59,445 bases of DNA. It comes from Conoideocrella luteorostrata (lineage: Eukaryota; Ascomycota; Sordariomycetes; Hypocreales; Clavicipitaceae). The stretch covers positions 1 to 59,445 of the forward strand of contig JASWJB010000280.1 in the NCBI GenBank assembly GCA_032433595.1. The letters are read 5' to 3'. A program made the translations under genes and the position numbers. Position 1 is the first letter of the stretch. Each line of letters begins with the position of its first letter. The notes below the pieces were generated by a model. That model was not told where the DNA came from. It saw only the letters and a list, made by a program, of their open reading frames with translations, and ran no database searches. Shown here in pieces: positions 21,159 to 32,626 of this stretch.

Positions 21159-22870
21159 ATGACTCCGGCAAAGAGAACAAAGCCCTTGTCCAACAATGAT
21201 GCCTCGCGAGTTACAAAATCTGTCCAAACGAAATCCGCCCGCAACAAATCCACAGACCGAGGCCAAAAAGCTACGACTTTAGCTCGACACAAACGTGTCC
21301 TAGAAAACAGAGAATTAACCATTGAGCCTACTGTTGCGTTATGAGCACTTTGAGCAATTTTTGGGCAGTGGAAAATTGACAGGAATAGAAGGGTTACAAT
21401 CCTGACTGAATTGAATTGAATTGAATGATATTGATGATGATCCTGAAATTCCTGACGAGCCTGAAAGCCTCTTATTTAGAGCACTTTTCTTCCTTCTATC
21501 GATGTCTTCTGACTTCCTTGCACTGCCCCGTTATCCGAGGCACTGCCTCACTATGCGAGGATTCTAGCTATTCACGGCACTAATCGTGCTGACAAGCATC
21601 TCTAGTCTCAAAACCTACCACTACACCGCAGACCCAATCGCGCTCAAGTGTAATTAACCAGGTCCCTACCGAGAAGCTCGCAATATTGTCTTTGGCACTG
21701 GCGAGACTGGTGGGCTTGGTCTTGGCCCCAAGAAAGCGGCAGTTTTCTCTCCTACTCTTAATCCGCTCCTTACGAATATTGTCCAACTTGCCTGCGGCGG
21801 TATGCATAGGGTTGCTTTGACAGTTAATAACAAGATTGTCACTTGGGGTGTGAATGATGATTATGCTCTTGGTCGAGATACATAGTGGGATTGTGAGCTG
21901 CGTTGCATGAATTGACTTGGGGAAAAGCAGCAACGACGACAGCGACGGCGATAGCGACAGCAATAAAGAGCCAGATAGTAGCGAAGCAATATGAATCACT
22001 TGGAAGCAACATGTCGCACAAAAAATGGCGTAGCCAGAGGCCACTTTTTATGTGTAGTTATGACTCTTACATAGGCTCATATTTTTCTGTGAAACACCTA
22101 TGGGGAGTCCGTCAGGTTGTTTCCCACCGGATATTCAATTTAGCCAGGTTGCTGCTGGTGATAGCTGCAGCTTCGCGCTCACTACTACTGGCTAAGTTTA
22201 CGGATGGGGCACTTTCCGCGTAAGTTTTCCCTTGTTTATCTTTTCCCTATTTCATTCTAATATCCTGTTTATTATAGGACTCCCAGGGTCAGAAGCGTTT
22301 TAGGTATAACGAGCTTAGAAAGATTGTCAACCAACAAGCAAGCCCTTTTCATATCCAAGGCCTTCAAAATATTACCCAAATTTGCTGTGGCGATAGTCAC
22401 GCCTTGGCTCTTGCGTGACCAACCAAGATCAGGAGTCTCTGCCAGCGGCAAGTGTTGATGCTAGATGGTGGTGCTCATCACTCTGCTGCCGTCACTGCTA
22501 ATGGCAACTGCCTAGTTTGGGGTCGCATAGATGATGGGCAATTGGGCATAGACTTTTCGTGTCTACAGAACTCAACGCAAGATTCGATGCACATTCGCTA
22601 CGATGGACGCAATAGGCCTTGCATTTGCTTATGCCCTGGCGTGATCCCTACTATCCAACAAGTCGCGTATGTTGCATGTAGCTCGGATCATACCATATTA
22701 ATGAAGCTGGCAACGCTTGCTCATCAGGCTTTGGCTCCCAGGGTCAGCTTAGTCACGGGTCTGATGACTATGTTACAGTCATGCAGCGCATCAAGGGCCA
22801 GACCACAAAGAATAGGCGATTGACTTGAGCCGGAGCTGGCGGCCAATATTCCATGGTGGCTGGGCCTGCA
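21159..22870 (+). pseudogene. RCC1/Pim1-type chromatin GEF relic
   Basis: Degraded copy of the fungal RCC1 (Pim1) seven-bladed propeller, the nucleotide exchange factor for nuclear Ran. A basic N-terminal tail begins at ATG 21159 (PAKRTKPLSNNDASRVTKS) and is cut by a solo LTR at 21332-21613. The propeller then resumes with PTEKLA, a frame change, GTGETGGLGLGPKKA, LACGGMHRVALTVNNKIVTWG and NDDYALGRDT followed by a stop (TAG near 21882). After another foreign block (22016-22092) come FSQVAAGDSCSFALTTTG-stop, an apparent GTAAGT...TATAG intron near 22219-22277, ICCGDSHALALA-stop and GGAHHSAAVTANGNCLVWG. At least three in-frame stops plus shifts mean no functional protein. A functional RCC1 must exist elsewhere if the gene is essential here. 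Confidence 0.88.
21332..21613 (+). mobile_element. Solo LTR, family A, in the RCC1 relic
   Basis: 282 bp, TGTTGCGTTATGAGCACTTT to TCTAGTCTCAAAA (terminal CAACA mutated), with perfect 5-bp flanks CCTAC at 21327-21331 and 21614-21618. Confidence 0.88.
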
Positions 22871-23929
22871 AAGAAGGATTGAAGGTCGTTTGTTTGTGTG
22901 TCATGGTATTGTTGGATAGAGTAAGAGGGGTTCAAATATGTTTGCATTCATGGGACGAGCTGTGTTACTGAGATGATGGAGAAAGAATTCCTCGTCTGAC
23001 GGCCCCGTCCAAATCCCCCTATAAATATCCCTACAATCTAAGACACCTTTATCTAAGATTCCTGCCTCAGCCCCAGAGGCCACATAACCTTTCTCACACA
23101 GCCCGTGTATCTTCACATCGTCTTCACACACACACGCGTAATCCAACAGGTATTTTGAGCCGGGAGCGGCTGACGCTTTGTGGATTTGTCAGCTTGAGAT
23201 ACTGTAATTGAAATATGTACTATTAATAAATGTTGTAAAGTGTCTTTGTACCTAAATTCTTCAAGAGAGAGAGAAGTGATTGGAATCCCTCGTCAAGCGT
23301 ACGAGCAACAACGACTATCTGGACACCAGGACGCAAAACGTTCTCCAAGTGATTGCAGAATCGTTGTTGCTTCCTTCTTCAGCGGTGTTGATAGGCTGTG
23401 GCAGTTCGAGCATGAGCAGCACATGCTTCAAGTAATGGCACGAGATTCTCCTTGACCAAGTATTGCCTACTGTTTTAATCACAAGGAAAGCATGTGCCTG
23501 AGCTCAGCAAGAAGAAAAGACTTGCGTATGTGGGGACATATCTTCGAGAAGTGAAGCCAGGCAGATTTGTCCATCTCTCTGCCACCCAAGCACTTTTCCG
23601 CTGTTTTCAAGGCACGCAAGTGTTAACTGTCTTTGTAACCGTCTTGACAATGATGGTCTCTCCATTTGGGCTCTACTTTGACATCAATGTAAATTTGTAC
23701 GTTATGAATCTGCTGCGATGGCTTGCGTCGTAATCCACTAACGGGCCCCGTCGAGATGTTAATTGGTCGGAATGCTTGTGGCTTTGCTCCACACAACACC
23801 CCAAAGTAGGCATGATAAGCTGAAAAGTAACGTGACCACTGTGGCCTGGCCTCAATACCGAGCCGAGCCTCCTGATTCTTGTAGGCAGTTCAATCACCGA
23901 TTCTTCGATAGGCATCACAGTCCAATGCC
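22871..23929. other. Intergenic, 5' side of mevalonate kinase
   Basis: Holds an LTR B start fragment at 23281 (TGGAATCCCTCGTCAAGCGT). Open frames at 23240-23733 have no recognisable domain and may be relics. The last ~170 bp are presumably the kinase promoter and leader. Confidence 0.4.
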
Positions 23930-25306
23930 ATGGAGAGAAAACCATCATCCCCAATGGCTCCTCCATTTATGGTGTCCGCACCAGGGAAAGTCATCGTCTT
24001 CGGCGAACACGCCGCAGTTTTTGGCAAGCCAGCAGTTGCCGCAGCCATTTCGCTAAGATCCTACCTCCTCGTCACTACCCTCTCCAAGTCCCAACGCACC
24101 GTCACTCTTAATTTCAGGGATATTGGCCTGAACCATACGTGGGCCATCCATCATCTGCCTTGGGAAGCCTTTAATCATGCCTCCAAGAGAAAGTTCTACT
24201 ACTCTGTCGTCGACCATCTTGACTCAGACTTGCTAGATGCTATTGCACCGCACGCGGAAGCTGTATCCAGAGACTTTCCAGAGAAGGAGCGGAAAGTACA
24301 TATACGATCTGCCACTGCCTTTCTATACCTTTTTCTTTCTCTAGGCTCCCACGATAGCCCCGGATTCACATATACCCTTCGTTCCACGATCCCAATTGGT
24401 GCAGGCCTGGGTAGTAGTGCCAGCATTTGCGTTTGTCTCAGTGCTGCACTGCTGCTTCAGATACGCACTCTTTCAGGACCTCATCCTGACCAGCCTCTTG
24501 AGGATGCTGAAGTACAAATCGACCGTATCAATCACTGGGCATTTGTGGGGGAATTGTGCATCCACGGGGATCCCAGCGGGGTTGACAACACGGTATCTGC
24601 TGGGGGAAAGGCAGTGCTTTTCAACAAAAATCGCTCTGGCCCACCATCTGTCACCCCCCTTGTTAAATTTCCGAAGCTACGAATGTTTGTCATTGACACA
24701 AAGCAGCCACGTTCCACGGCCAGCCAAGTAGAAAAAGTACGAAGATTAAGAGACAATCATCCCACGACAATAGAGCTGGTTTTGAACGCAATTAACCAAG
24801 TTACCTCTTCGGCGTTATCGCTCATCTCATCTAACAGCTTTGACGGCAACAATATGTACGATGCTATCGACCGCTTTGGGACGTTGGTTGACATAAATCA
24901 CGGCTTGCTGGATGCTCTAGGAGTCTCTCATCCTAGTCTAGAGCGTGTCCGCGAGCTCGTAGATCATGCAGGCATTGGCTGGACGAAACTCACTGGTGCA
25001 GGGGGCGGTGGCTGTGCCATCACACTCATCCGACCAGACGTCGATGAAGAAGTTGTGCGAGATCTAGAACAAAAGTTCCTCGCGGAAGGCTTTCATAAAT
25101 ATGAGACCGTCTTAGGCGCTGACGGAGTGGGCGTACTGTGGCCTGCCGTCTTTAGAAATGTTTTAGATGGAGACAATGGTGAAGAGATTGACCAAGGCAA
25201 ATTTGAGAATGCAGATGGTGCTCATGGAATCGAGCAATTGGTTGGTGTAGGGATACGGGAGGACCGTCAAGGTTGGAGATTTTGGACGCGGCGAGCTGAC
25301 AGCTGA
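23930..25306 (+). CDS. ERG12: Mevalonate kinase
   Basis: GHMP-family mevalonate kinase: ATP-dependent phosphorylation of (R)-mevalonate to 5-phosphomevalonate, early in ergosterol and isoprenoid synthesis, in cytosol or peroxisome. Single exon, 458 residues, within the fungal range. Landmarks are MVSAPGKVIVFGEHAAVFGK (residues 14-33), the ATP-binding glycine loop PIGAGLGSSASICV (~155-168), the HGDPSGVDN segment with the catalytic Asp (~219), and TKLTGAGGGGCAITL (~352-366). ATG 23930 gives the expected short leader MERKPSSPMAPPF. An out-of-frame ATG lies 5 nt upstream (23925) and overlaps it, which could modestly reduce initiation. No lesions. Together with VPS54 it shows that the window is normal chromosome, not an accessory plasmid. 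Confidence 0.95.
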   Translation: MERKPSSPMAPPFMVSAPGKVIVFGEHAAVFGKPAVAAAISLRSYLLVTTLSKSQRTVTLNFRDIGLNHTWAIHHLPWEAFNHASKRKFYYSVVDHLDSDLLDAIAPHAEAVSRDFPEKERKVHIRSATAFLYLFLSLGSHDSPGFTYTLRSTIPIGAGLGSSASICVCLSAALLLQIRTLSGPHPDQPLEDAEVQIDRINHWAFVGELCIHGDPSGVDNTVSAGGKAVLFNKNRSGPPSVTPLVKFPKLRMFVIDTKQPRSTASQVEKVRRLRDNHPTTIELVLNAINQVTSSALSLISSNSFDGNNMYDAIDRFGTLVDINHGLLDALGVSHPSLERVRELVDHAGIGWTKLTGAGGGGCAITLIRPDVDEEVVRDLEQKFLAEGFHKYETVLGADGVGVLWPAVFRNVLDGDNGEEIDQGKFENADGAHGIEQLVGVGIREDRQGWRFWTRRADS

Positions 25307-25615
25307 TCGTCTTCACTCCCCTTCTTGTTGATTTGGAAGGATTCGGATTAAGCTAAGACAGCAACATTGCTAGATCAACACTGAACTTTATAAACTGCCA
25401 ATCCGTATTCCCTAAACTAACCAAGTTGGCAAATGAACGTCCAAGGTTCTAGCGAGTTAAACATCAAATGATTCCAAAAACAGTTGCAACTTATTGTATT
25501 TGAGCGAGGTTAAAAGCAAGAGAAAAGCAGAATATTGTTGGTTTGCCTGTGTGGGGCTGCCGAGGTTGATGGCATTGATCAGTTAAACATTCATCCAACG
25601 TTACTAAGTACAGTG
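25307..25615. other. Intergenic, ERG12 3' side
   Basis: No gene seen. Presumably the 3' UTR and terminator, followed by the boundary of a composite repeat. Confidence 0.4.
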
Positions 25616-27250
25616 CAGAGTAATTAGATAAAGAACGTAGTCCTAGTCTCGACGAGACGGCCCACGGCCTCCTCCTTTTCCTACTCATAGTCTTCTTCTT
25701 TTTCTGCTCACAGCCCGAGCGAAAAAGCACCCATCCTGCCCGCATTTTATGTGCTGACCGCCGCAGAGTTTCCGGAAGCGCATTTAATTCGTCTGCATCG
25801 TGTGTGGTGCGTTTCTGCAAGTCTTTTGCGCCAGGTTTGGGTCTGCTACGTGCGCCGGTAGTCAAGTTGTGGTTTTTGGCGAATTGCACGCTAGGTGTTC
25901 TGCTTCATGCCTTGCTTTTTAGTTCACCTTATGCGCTGGGCTCTTGTGCATCTTTTGCATCAAGTTTGGTTTTGTCCCGTGGTATTAATGTTGTGTGGTG
26001 TGGTGTGGTGTGTTGTTGCGCTTATAAGCCGGTCGCGAGATTCCTGACCAGGCGGGTTTTTTGGTATATTACGCGTCGGGTGTGACATTTTGGGCCCTGC
26101 TTTCTATTTCACCTTGTACGCTGTGTTCTGCTCTATCTTGTGCGCTGGTTTGCTCTGCATATTATGGGCTAGTGGTTGCTGTGCTGTGTTGTGTGATACT
26201 TAATAGCCCCGTATCGCTGGTCCCGTACAAGCCCTGCTTTTTTTTTTGGCACCGACCCAGATCCAACATCTACATGGTGGGAATGGCTATTCTTGCGTCG
26301 GCAGTAGCATCCTCATCATCAACAGCAGCAGCATCATCATCAGTAGCTAACTCTTCCCTCCCCCGAGTGCTGACTCTTCCCCTCTGCCGACCGCTACTAC
26401 CGTGACCAGAATCCTGACCGGAACCCCGACCTGTGGCCATCATCATCACCATCAGCAGCAGCAGCATCATCATCATCAGCAGCTAACTCTTCCCTCTAAT
26501 AAGTGTGAACTTCTCTCCTCTCCCGAGTGCTGACTTTTTCCCCTCTCTCGAGTGCTGACTTTTCCCCTCTCCAGAGTGCCAACTTTTCACCCCTGCCGAC
26601 CGCTCCTGCTGTAACCGTTTTCCAGACTTGCAGTACCTGATGCTTTTTAAGCCTGTACGTTGTCTCATATTCGAACGCTTCAACGAGCTCGTCAGATCGA
26701 CCTAAGATGTCTGATGCTTCTATAGCGGCTGTACGTCTTCCGAGAATCGAGCCTTTGTAACGATCAGATCGACCTACATACAATGTTTAATGCTTCGATA
26801 ACGACTGTACGTTTTCCGAGAATTGAACTTTTGAATGAGATCGTCAGATTGACCTGCGATTTGATGCTTCTTGCAGCGCCTGAACCTTTAAGCGGGCTCG
26901 TCCATTGACTTTCGATATCTGATGCTTTTTGTAGTGTACGTCTTCCGAGATTGAACCTTTTTAGCGAGCTCGCGAGATTGACTTGTGATATCTGATGCTT
27001 CTTGCAGCCTCTACGTCTTCCGTGAATTAAGCCTTTTTAACATCTTGGTCATATTAACTTGCCACGCCTGATGCTTCTTCTTGTATGTTTTCCGAAAATT
27101 AAACCTTTTTAGTATCTTTGTTATATTAACTTTTGATATTTAATGGCTGTACGCCTTTCGAGCAACCTTTTCAATGAGCTTGTTAGATTAACCTGCCATG
27201 TCTGGTGCTTCTTGCAGTGTACATCTTCTGAGATCCAGGCCCTTTTAATA
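25616..27250 (+). repeat. Composite repeat, copy 4
   Basis: Begins with the terminal motif (AACGTAGTCCTAGTCTCGAC, GAGACGGCCCACGGCC), then CACCCATCCTGCCCGCATTT, the T/G body, TTTGGCACCGACCCAGATCC, ATC/CAG tracts (26300-26480), CCCGAGTGCTGACTTTTCCC blocks and the 76-bp array. This is the most complete forward copy in the window. Confidence 0.7.
26615..27250 (+). repeat. ~76-bp satellite array, block 3
   Basis: About eight monomers with the same landmarks as the other blocks. The last ones (27000-27250) are the most diverged. Confidence 0.72.
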
Positions 27251-27258
27251 TGCTTATT

Positions 27259-27438
27259 GTTGGAATGCCTTGCTATAAGCTGCTGTCTAAGAATTACAGC
27301 GTATAACCAAGTGTTATAGTATATTAAGCTTTAGACTATAAATACCCTTGAAGGAGAGCTGGGAAATATAATAAATATTGTAGCTAATAAAGTCCATATA
27401 GCCATATGAGAACTTACCAGTGTTATCCCTATTAGACA
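27259..27438 (+). mobile_element. Possible LTR (TGTTGGAATGCC...TAGACA)
   Basis: About 180 bp with TG...CA ends, a TATAAATACCC box near 27340 and an AATAAA-like region after it, as in Copia-type LTRs. The flanking pentamers do not match, so this is tentative. It sits directly at the end of satellite block 3. Confidence 0.45.
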
Positions 27439-27599
27439 CTACTACTACCTTAATGTTTAGCGCCTGCTTTACTTATATTATTAGTATGTAGTAGAAGCTA
27501 AAAACGTTGAGGAATGATATGTTCTTAGTGCTACTATTCTGGAAGCACGTGAGCTAGGTTATCACAGAAAACCTAGCCTAGGTTCTATAATAGATTTTA

Positions 27600-27918
27600 A
27601 CTTAGAGATGCGCAGAAGACTTCGGTGTATTTTTGGCACTTGGGATTGGTATGGGATTGTGTTGAATGTCAAATCTCTTTTAGTCCCTGGCTGACTTTAA
27701 ATCTGCCTAGGCAAACCTCTTCCGTTCTTTCTAGACCTAACATTATTGACCGCTCAGATTGTAATACTGAGCTTCCAAAATTGACCCTTGAAGACTATGC
27801 TGTATCTCCTCTACTTCACCTGAACATGCAATCTAGGCTGACTCGTCAATTAGTAGCTCGGTTTAGTGCACTAAAGAATATCATCGCTCCTCATAGATTG
27901 AAACGGTTAGCTAGTTAA
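27600..27918 (+). pseudogene. Fungal-specific transcription-factor domain fragment
   Basis: EMRRRLRCIFGTWDW (27605-27650) reads in one frame; RPNIIDRSDCNTELP and SPLLHLNMQSRLTRQLVARF read in another. These match the core of the Fungal_trans middle-homology region that follows Zn2Cys6 DNA-binding domains. No start, zinc cluster or remaining domain is present, so this is an internal scrap with at least one frame change. Confidence 0.6.
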
Positions 27919-28775
27919 GTTATGTCCGGTCCGGTGCGCCGGACACTTTGTTGTTCAGGATAGCCGTACTTGCGCTAACTCCACTCACCGTTTCAAGATA
28001 GCTGTTTATGTTGCGCTATGCGGGGCCTGCAGCCAGTTTCTTTGCTATGCTTTCCATCTCTCCTACATCGTGGATATGCAGAGCTTTACTTTTTTTTTTT
28101 CGGATAATTTGCATGAAGTAGACAACTGCAACTTCCACACCTCTCTTGTTAGAGCTTTATGTGAGGCCGCCTTGCAAATACTGGGCCGCCTTTAGTCGCG
28201 CGCATCACGCCGCCCCCGTGCAATATGCGCAATACGGCTGGACGGTTTCATCTATGTTATTTGGGCGGTCGAAGAATTATCGCCGGCTTATGTTTGGGGC
28301 CGGCGGCTATGACAGGAAGCTGTTCATGTCGGATTGTAAAAGTGGGTGGCTATTGCGGGCTGCTCTCAATGAGTCAGTCAGTGTCAAATTCCGAGCGCAT
28401 AAACAGCCCCACCGGTTTGCGTTCAGCTTGATCAATTTCTTGCTTTTCAACTGCAGGGTAGAGGTGCCATATTAGCGTGCAATAATCCCGGTCGTAGAGC
28501 ATAGCGGATAGTTTATTTGAGGCTGCGTCGAGTTGAGGGATTAAATAGCTATTGATAATTTCTGCCTTAAATTTCCTCTGAACAGCGAATCTCTGTGCTG
28601 TGATTGTATGTGTTCCGGGAAAGTCATGATTACATTCAATTCGCGAACGGTCCGGAAAATATATAAAAAGGTTGGTTCATCCAGATAATACAAGATTGCC
28701 ACTGTAGACCAACCAATGTGTTCAGTAAAGATTTTCGGGTGACTTCTTCTTAAGCTTGATTATTCATCTGATACA
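27919..28775. other. Intergenic, promoter side of the 28776 gene
   Basis: GC-mixed unique sequence with no recognisable protein in the short frames at 28146-28475. The ~100 bp before 28776 contain ATATATAAAAAGG (28660), a plausible TATA element for the downstream gene. Confidence 0.45.
28660..28675 (+). promoter_or_regulatory. Candidate TATA box
   Basis: ATATATAAAAAGG lies about 105-115 bp upstream of the ATG at 28776, a spacing compatible with a fungal core promoter. Inferred from sequence only. Confidence 0.4.
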
Positions 28776-31667
28776 ATGTACGGCATTAAACACGTGTTTA
28801 TATTTTGTCTAGCTACTACCTCAGTAGCCTTTCCCAACCAAAACAGCCTTAGCATATCCAAGAGAGGCCTTGCTACGCCGACTGGAAATGAGAGAATACC
28901 GCTAAAAATAACACTTGGAAGCACGGAATGGACTCGTGAGCAAATATCTGAGACGATAAAGAATGCTCGCCCTAGTGATATGAAGGATTTTTACAATCGC
29001 GGTCTACAAAATGTTAAGGGGAAATGGGTCTCTAAGAGCGGAAACTTATTTGAAGGACTACCGACCTCTAATCTGCAGGAAATTGATTTAACAACAGGTA
29101 TGAGACTATGGACTAGGCGACCTAATCTTGAGTTAAGTGCTTACGCGATAAATAGTTTCAAAAGACCGTGGAAAATATCGAGTCATTGTCACGAAGAATA
29201 AAATGTTTATTGGTATAACAGAGCATGTGGAAGCCGATAATGTGCGGAGTTTGTATGACGTGAACGAAAAAGCCAAAGCTGGAGAATTTTTAAATGGTGG
29301 GTCTCTACCAGAGTCAATAAAAACAACAAACAGCCTATCGGTTAGTCGCAAACAAATCGCTGAAGCAATGGACGGGAAGGTCAGGGGAAGCAAAGTGGGT
29401 GATGGATGGGCGAGAGAAATAAAAGAATTAGACGGTACGCAGTTGCAACATCCCTACCCTACCTGATCTTTCGCGTGTTGTTTTGCATAAAGAACATCAA
29501 GGATGAGAAGTTAATAACAATCACAGGGAGTTTGTCCAAGAATATTCGGGTTGTCTATAAGGGAAACACCTTTATTCGCCTGGAAGATTTTTCAAACGAG
29601 GACAATATCCGCCCGGTTTACACACCCCCTCCATGCAAGCGGGATGGAACGCCTTGCCCCTATCATATTTCAGACAGTACGGAGGAGATTACCAACGACA
29701 ACCGGCCTGGTGAAGTTAGTGCTGGCTCCGAAGAATTGGGAGTAGCCGAAACGCCCAATAATAATCGGCCCGGTGAAGTTGGTGCTAGTCCCGAAGAATT
29801 GGACGTGGCCAAAACTGCCGAGGAAGTGTCAGAAATGGAGTTTGCCGCATTTGCTAGAGCATTTGGCTTAGACGCTATTCCAAAGAAGTGGAAGATGAAA
29901 TTCTCCGAGGTGCGGCCCAAGTTGCTCGGATACAAGCCGCTAATGCCCAAGTCCCCGAACTTGCGAGCTGGCTCTGGCGGTGTAGCTGGAGCAAAGCTTT
30001 TCGGAGCCGTTGGAGTCGCTGCATGGGTAAATGGAGTAATCCAGGCTTTTAGACAAGATGCAAGTGCCTTGGATCGGGCTGCTGCTATAACGGCTATTAT
30101 CCCTTTTGTGGGTTGCGCTGTTGGACGCGCCGCCAAAGACAAAAATAATGAAAATTCCGTTATTAATTCCATTGATGAGGCTTTATGCTACCTGGGAGAT
30201 GGTTTGCTTCTAGGTGGCTTTGCTCCTGCTGCTGTTGTGGTTGGCTTTGCTAGGGTAATTATCCAGAGTTTTAAGCCTCCCCCTGAGCTACCAAAAGAGG
30301 AGGAAATACAGAGAGCTCGTGATGAGTCATGGAAAGACTTTATTAGTGAACAAGTCTTTACATTTATATACTCTCATGAGAATCTCTATCCAGAGGGCAG
30401 AAATGGTAGCTTCGCACCTATGTTAGAGAGTGCTCTTAAGATTGAGTCTCTGGCAGTTATTTCACGAATAGCGCAGGAAATAGGGGCACTAAATGCCAGC
30501 AGCCGGATATCTTCCCCTAACTTAGATCAAAAACAGCTTCAAATCAGCGCCCAGAACGCCACTGAAAAAGTCCGCGAAGAAGCGTTGGCAGAAGTTGTAA
30601 AAAGACAGCAAAATACCTTGCTTGGCCTTCCTTTTAGTCTAAGGGACAATTTTGAAGCCTCGCTTAGCGCTTCTGCTAGGGAATATAACAGTAAGTTCAT
30701 TAAAGAAATTACTTCTTCGGCAATGATTAAAAAACATTCACCATCTGAACTGGTTTCAGACATAGCTATTGGTGAAACAGCGCTGGTTGGCCCTGCGGAT
30801 CATAAGGAAATAAAATACGGGGAAGCCAAAAGGCGTATGGAAAAAATCAGCGAGTTTCTGCAAAAGCAACCTCTTCCCATGCCTAGTCTTTTTGAAGTGG
30901 CATTCGTTCTCGGACAGTCTAAAGGAATGAAGATTACTCCGCGCACGTTGTCGATACAGGACTTCCTGAAGCAGAGGGTTGCTCCAATATCAAATTCCTT
31001 AGCAAGTGCAATTACTATCACACATGCAACTAGTGTTGTACGTTTACTTCAAGGCGAGATCAAAGAAGACCAGCTCCCTACTACTTATCCTCTTTTAAAC
31101 AACGACATACGCCACCAACTTAATATTCTCTTGTCAATTAAATTGGGCAAGATTTATGAAGACGCTAAGGTGGCAAATGCTGATAAACTAAATGGCCGAT
31201 TTCTTTCACCAACAGAGCGCGACAGTCTTGTGCGACCTTTAGTTCCACCGATTGTTACTAAACCCAACACTACTGTTCTTGTTGGACTTTTGATTGGACT
31301 TTCTAACACTATCGCCGAGGCTAAATTAAACGAGTCCAGCCATGAGTTACCAGAGAAGCAACGCGAAGATGTAAATAAGAAATCTAACATTTTCCAGACA
31401 CTAGTAAACAGGCCCCAGGGTCCAGAGACCATCTTGAAGTTGCAGTTTGAATCCGACGCTACTTCTAGGGCCGAAAATAGCACAAATTCTACGTCTTTAA
31501 AGGCCATTATGACTCGGGACAAAGACCCCAGAAGAGAGCTTAATTTGGGCTCCCGCAATGAAACAAAGACAACAAATTCAGACGGCGAGCTTTTGTTGGC
31601 GGCTTTGACATATGCCGAAAAGCAGACGCAAAGGATGCGCGACATGGTTGCCAGGAAATTAGGCTAA
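28776..31667 (+). CDS. Secreted enterotoxin-like protein with large helical C-terminal region
   Basis: Three exons fit in phase: 28776-29097, 29156-29434 and 29527-31667, with 58- and 92-bp GT-AG introns (the second ends AATCACAG). They give 913 residues. The first ~20 residues (MYGIKHVFIFCLATTSVAFP) are a signal peptide. The N-terminal third has no clear ART catalytic motif. A pair of ~21-residue repeats (NRPGEV(S/G)A..EEL.VA) follows near 29700-29820. The remainder has hydrophobic helical segments (AGAKLFGAVGVAAWVNGV; AAAITAIIPFVGCAVGRAA; CYLGDGLLLGG) and a long alpha-rich tail. That central block resembles the C-terminal half of the 'heat-labile enterotoxin' proteins of insect-pathogenic fungi. 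Membrane passage or host binding is inference. Family assignment rests on this resemblance and is moderate. Confidence 0.62.
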
Positions 31668-31689
31668 CGCAAATGCAATTTGTATCTTT

Positions 31690-31940
31690 GTGTTGCGTTA
31701 TGTGTCTTCATGAGCATTCAAGGGCAACTTGCAACAGTGGAAATCGGCAGATATAGAAGGGATCAAGTGAATAGATTGAATTGATGAAGATGATGGCCTT
31801 CCTGAAGCAGTCCTCTCAACAAGCAGTACTAATTGATAAGACTCATACTCGTACTGGTTGCTTGATTACGACGATACTAATCCTGATTGATTAGCTTATC
31901 AGTAAATCACATGGTATAACGTAATTGTACTTGTGACACT
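31690..31940 (+). mobile_element. LTR family A, degraded
   Basis: Starts TGTTGCGTTATGTGTCTTCA (31692), then GTGGAAATCGGCAGATATAG. The right half is shortened and the end is not defined. It lies about 25 bp after the stop of the 28776 gene. Confidence 0.6.
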
Positions 31941-31944
31941 AATG

Positions 31945-32290
31945 CTTCGATAGCGCCTATACATATTCCGAGATCTGAGCCTTTTCAACGTCTTCGTCAG
32001 ATGGACTAGCGGTATTTCATGCCTGTATGTCTTCCGAGATTTTAGCCTTTTCAGCGAGCTCGTTGGATGGACTTGTGATTGCTGATACTCCTTGCAGTGT
32101 ACGTCTTCCGAGATTTGAGCCTTGTCAATGAGCTCGTCAGATTGAACTACGATGTCTAATGCTTCGATAGCGCCTATGTCTTCTAAGAATTGAACCTTTC
32201 AACGAGCTCATTGGATTAACCTACAATATCAGACGCCTATATGTTTTCCGAGATTAAAGCTTTTTCAACAAGCTCGTCAGATTGACCTGT
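31945..32290 (+). repeat. ~76-bp satellite array, block 4
   Basis: About four to five monomers (TATGTCTTCCGAGATTTTAG, CAGCGAGCTCGTTGGATGG and similar) between an LTR A relic and the ART gene. Confidence 0.7.
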
Positions 32291-32626
32291 CCACCGTTAT
32301 CCTGCTATTGTTAAGAGGAGAATTGCTTCTGTCAGGAAGATTAGTGCTGTAAATAGCTAGATTAGTAAGGGAATTTATCCCGATGTGACAGCTACGAATT
32401 ATCTGATGCTTTGCAGTGGAAAATTACCTTTGATTTCTACCTAATTTGGCGAGGAATTTAACTGCTATTTATCTCTTTAGTGTGTGTCTTCTGAATTCAT
32501 TTATCCCATTGCTTCCGGGGGTATCATAAGCTTGCGGCGGCATCGTAGGTTTTCACACATCCACGCAGTTCTACGTGACCTTGTCCGCAATTGCTCGTAC
32601 ATACGCTTCACGAGGGATACCAAAAA
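32291..32626. repeat. Mixed repeat debris 3' of the ART gene
   Basis: Contains an LTR A-like start (TGTTAAGAGGAGAATTGCTTC, 32309), a block also found at ~2225 and ~39300 (TTTGCAGTGGAAAATTACC, AACTGCTATTTATCTCTTT), and a scrap of the TTTCCGG short repeat. Confidence 0.5.

Noticed and set aside
21580..22044. 154-codon minus-strand open frame
   Set aside because: It overlaps the better-supported RCC1 relic on the plus strand and contains LTR sequence.
28146..28475. 109-codon open frame upstream of the 28776 gene
   Set aside because: No recognisable domain, biased by local composition, and no sensible start context.
29098..29155. Apparent frameshift early in the 28776 gene
   Set aside because: A 58-bp GT-AG intron here restores phase exactly, so it is splicing, not damage.
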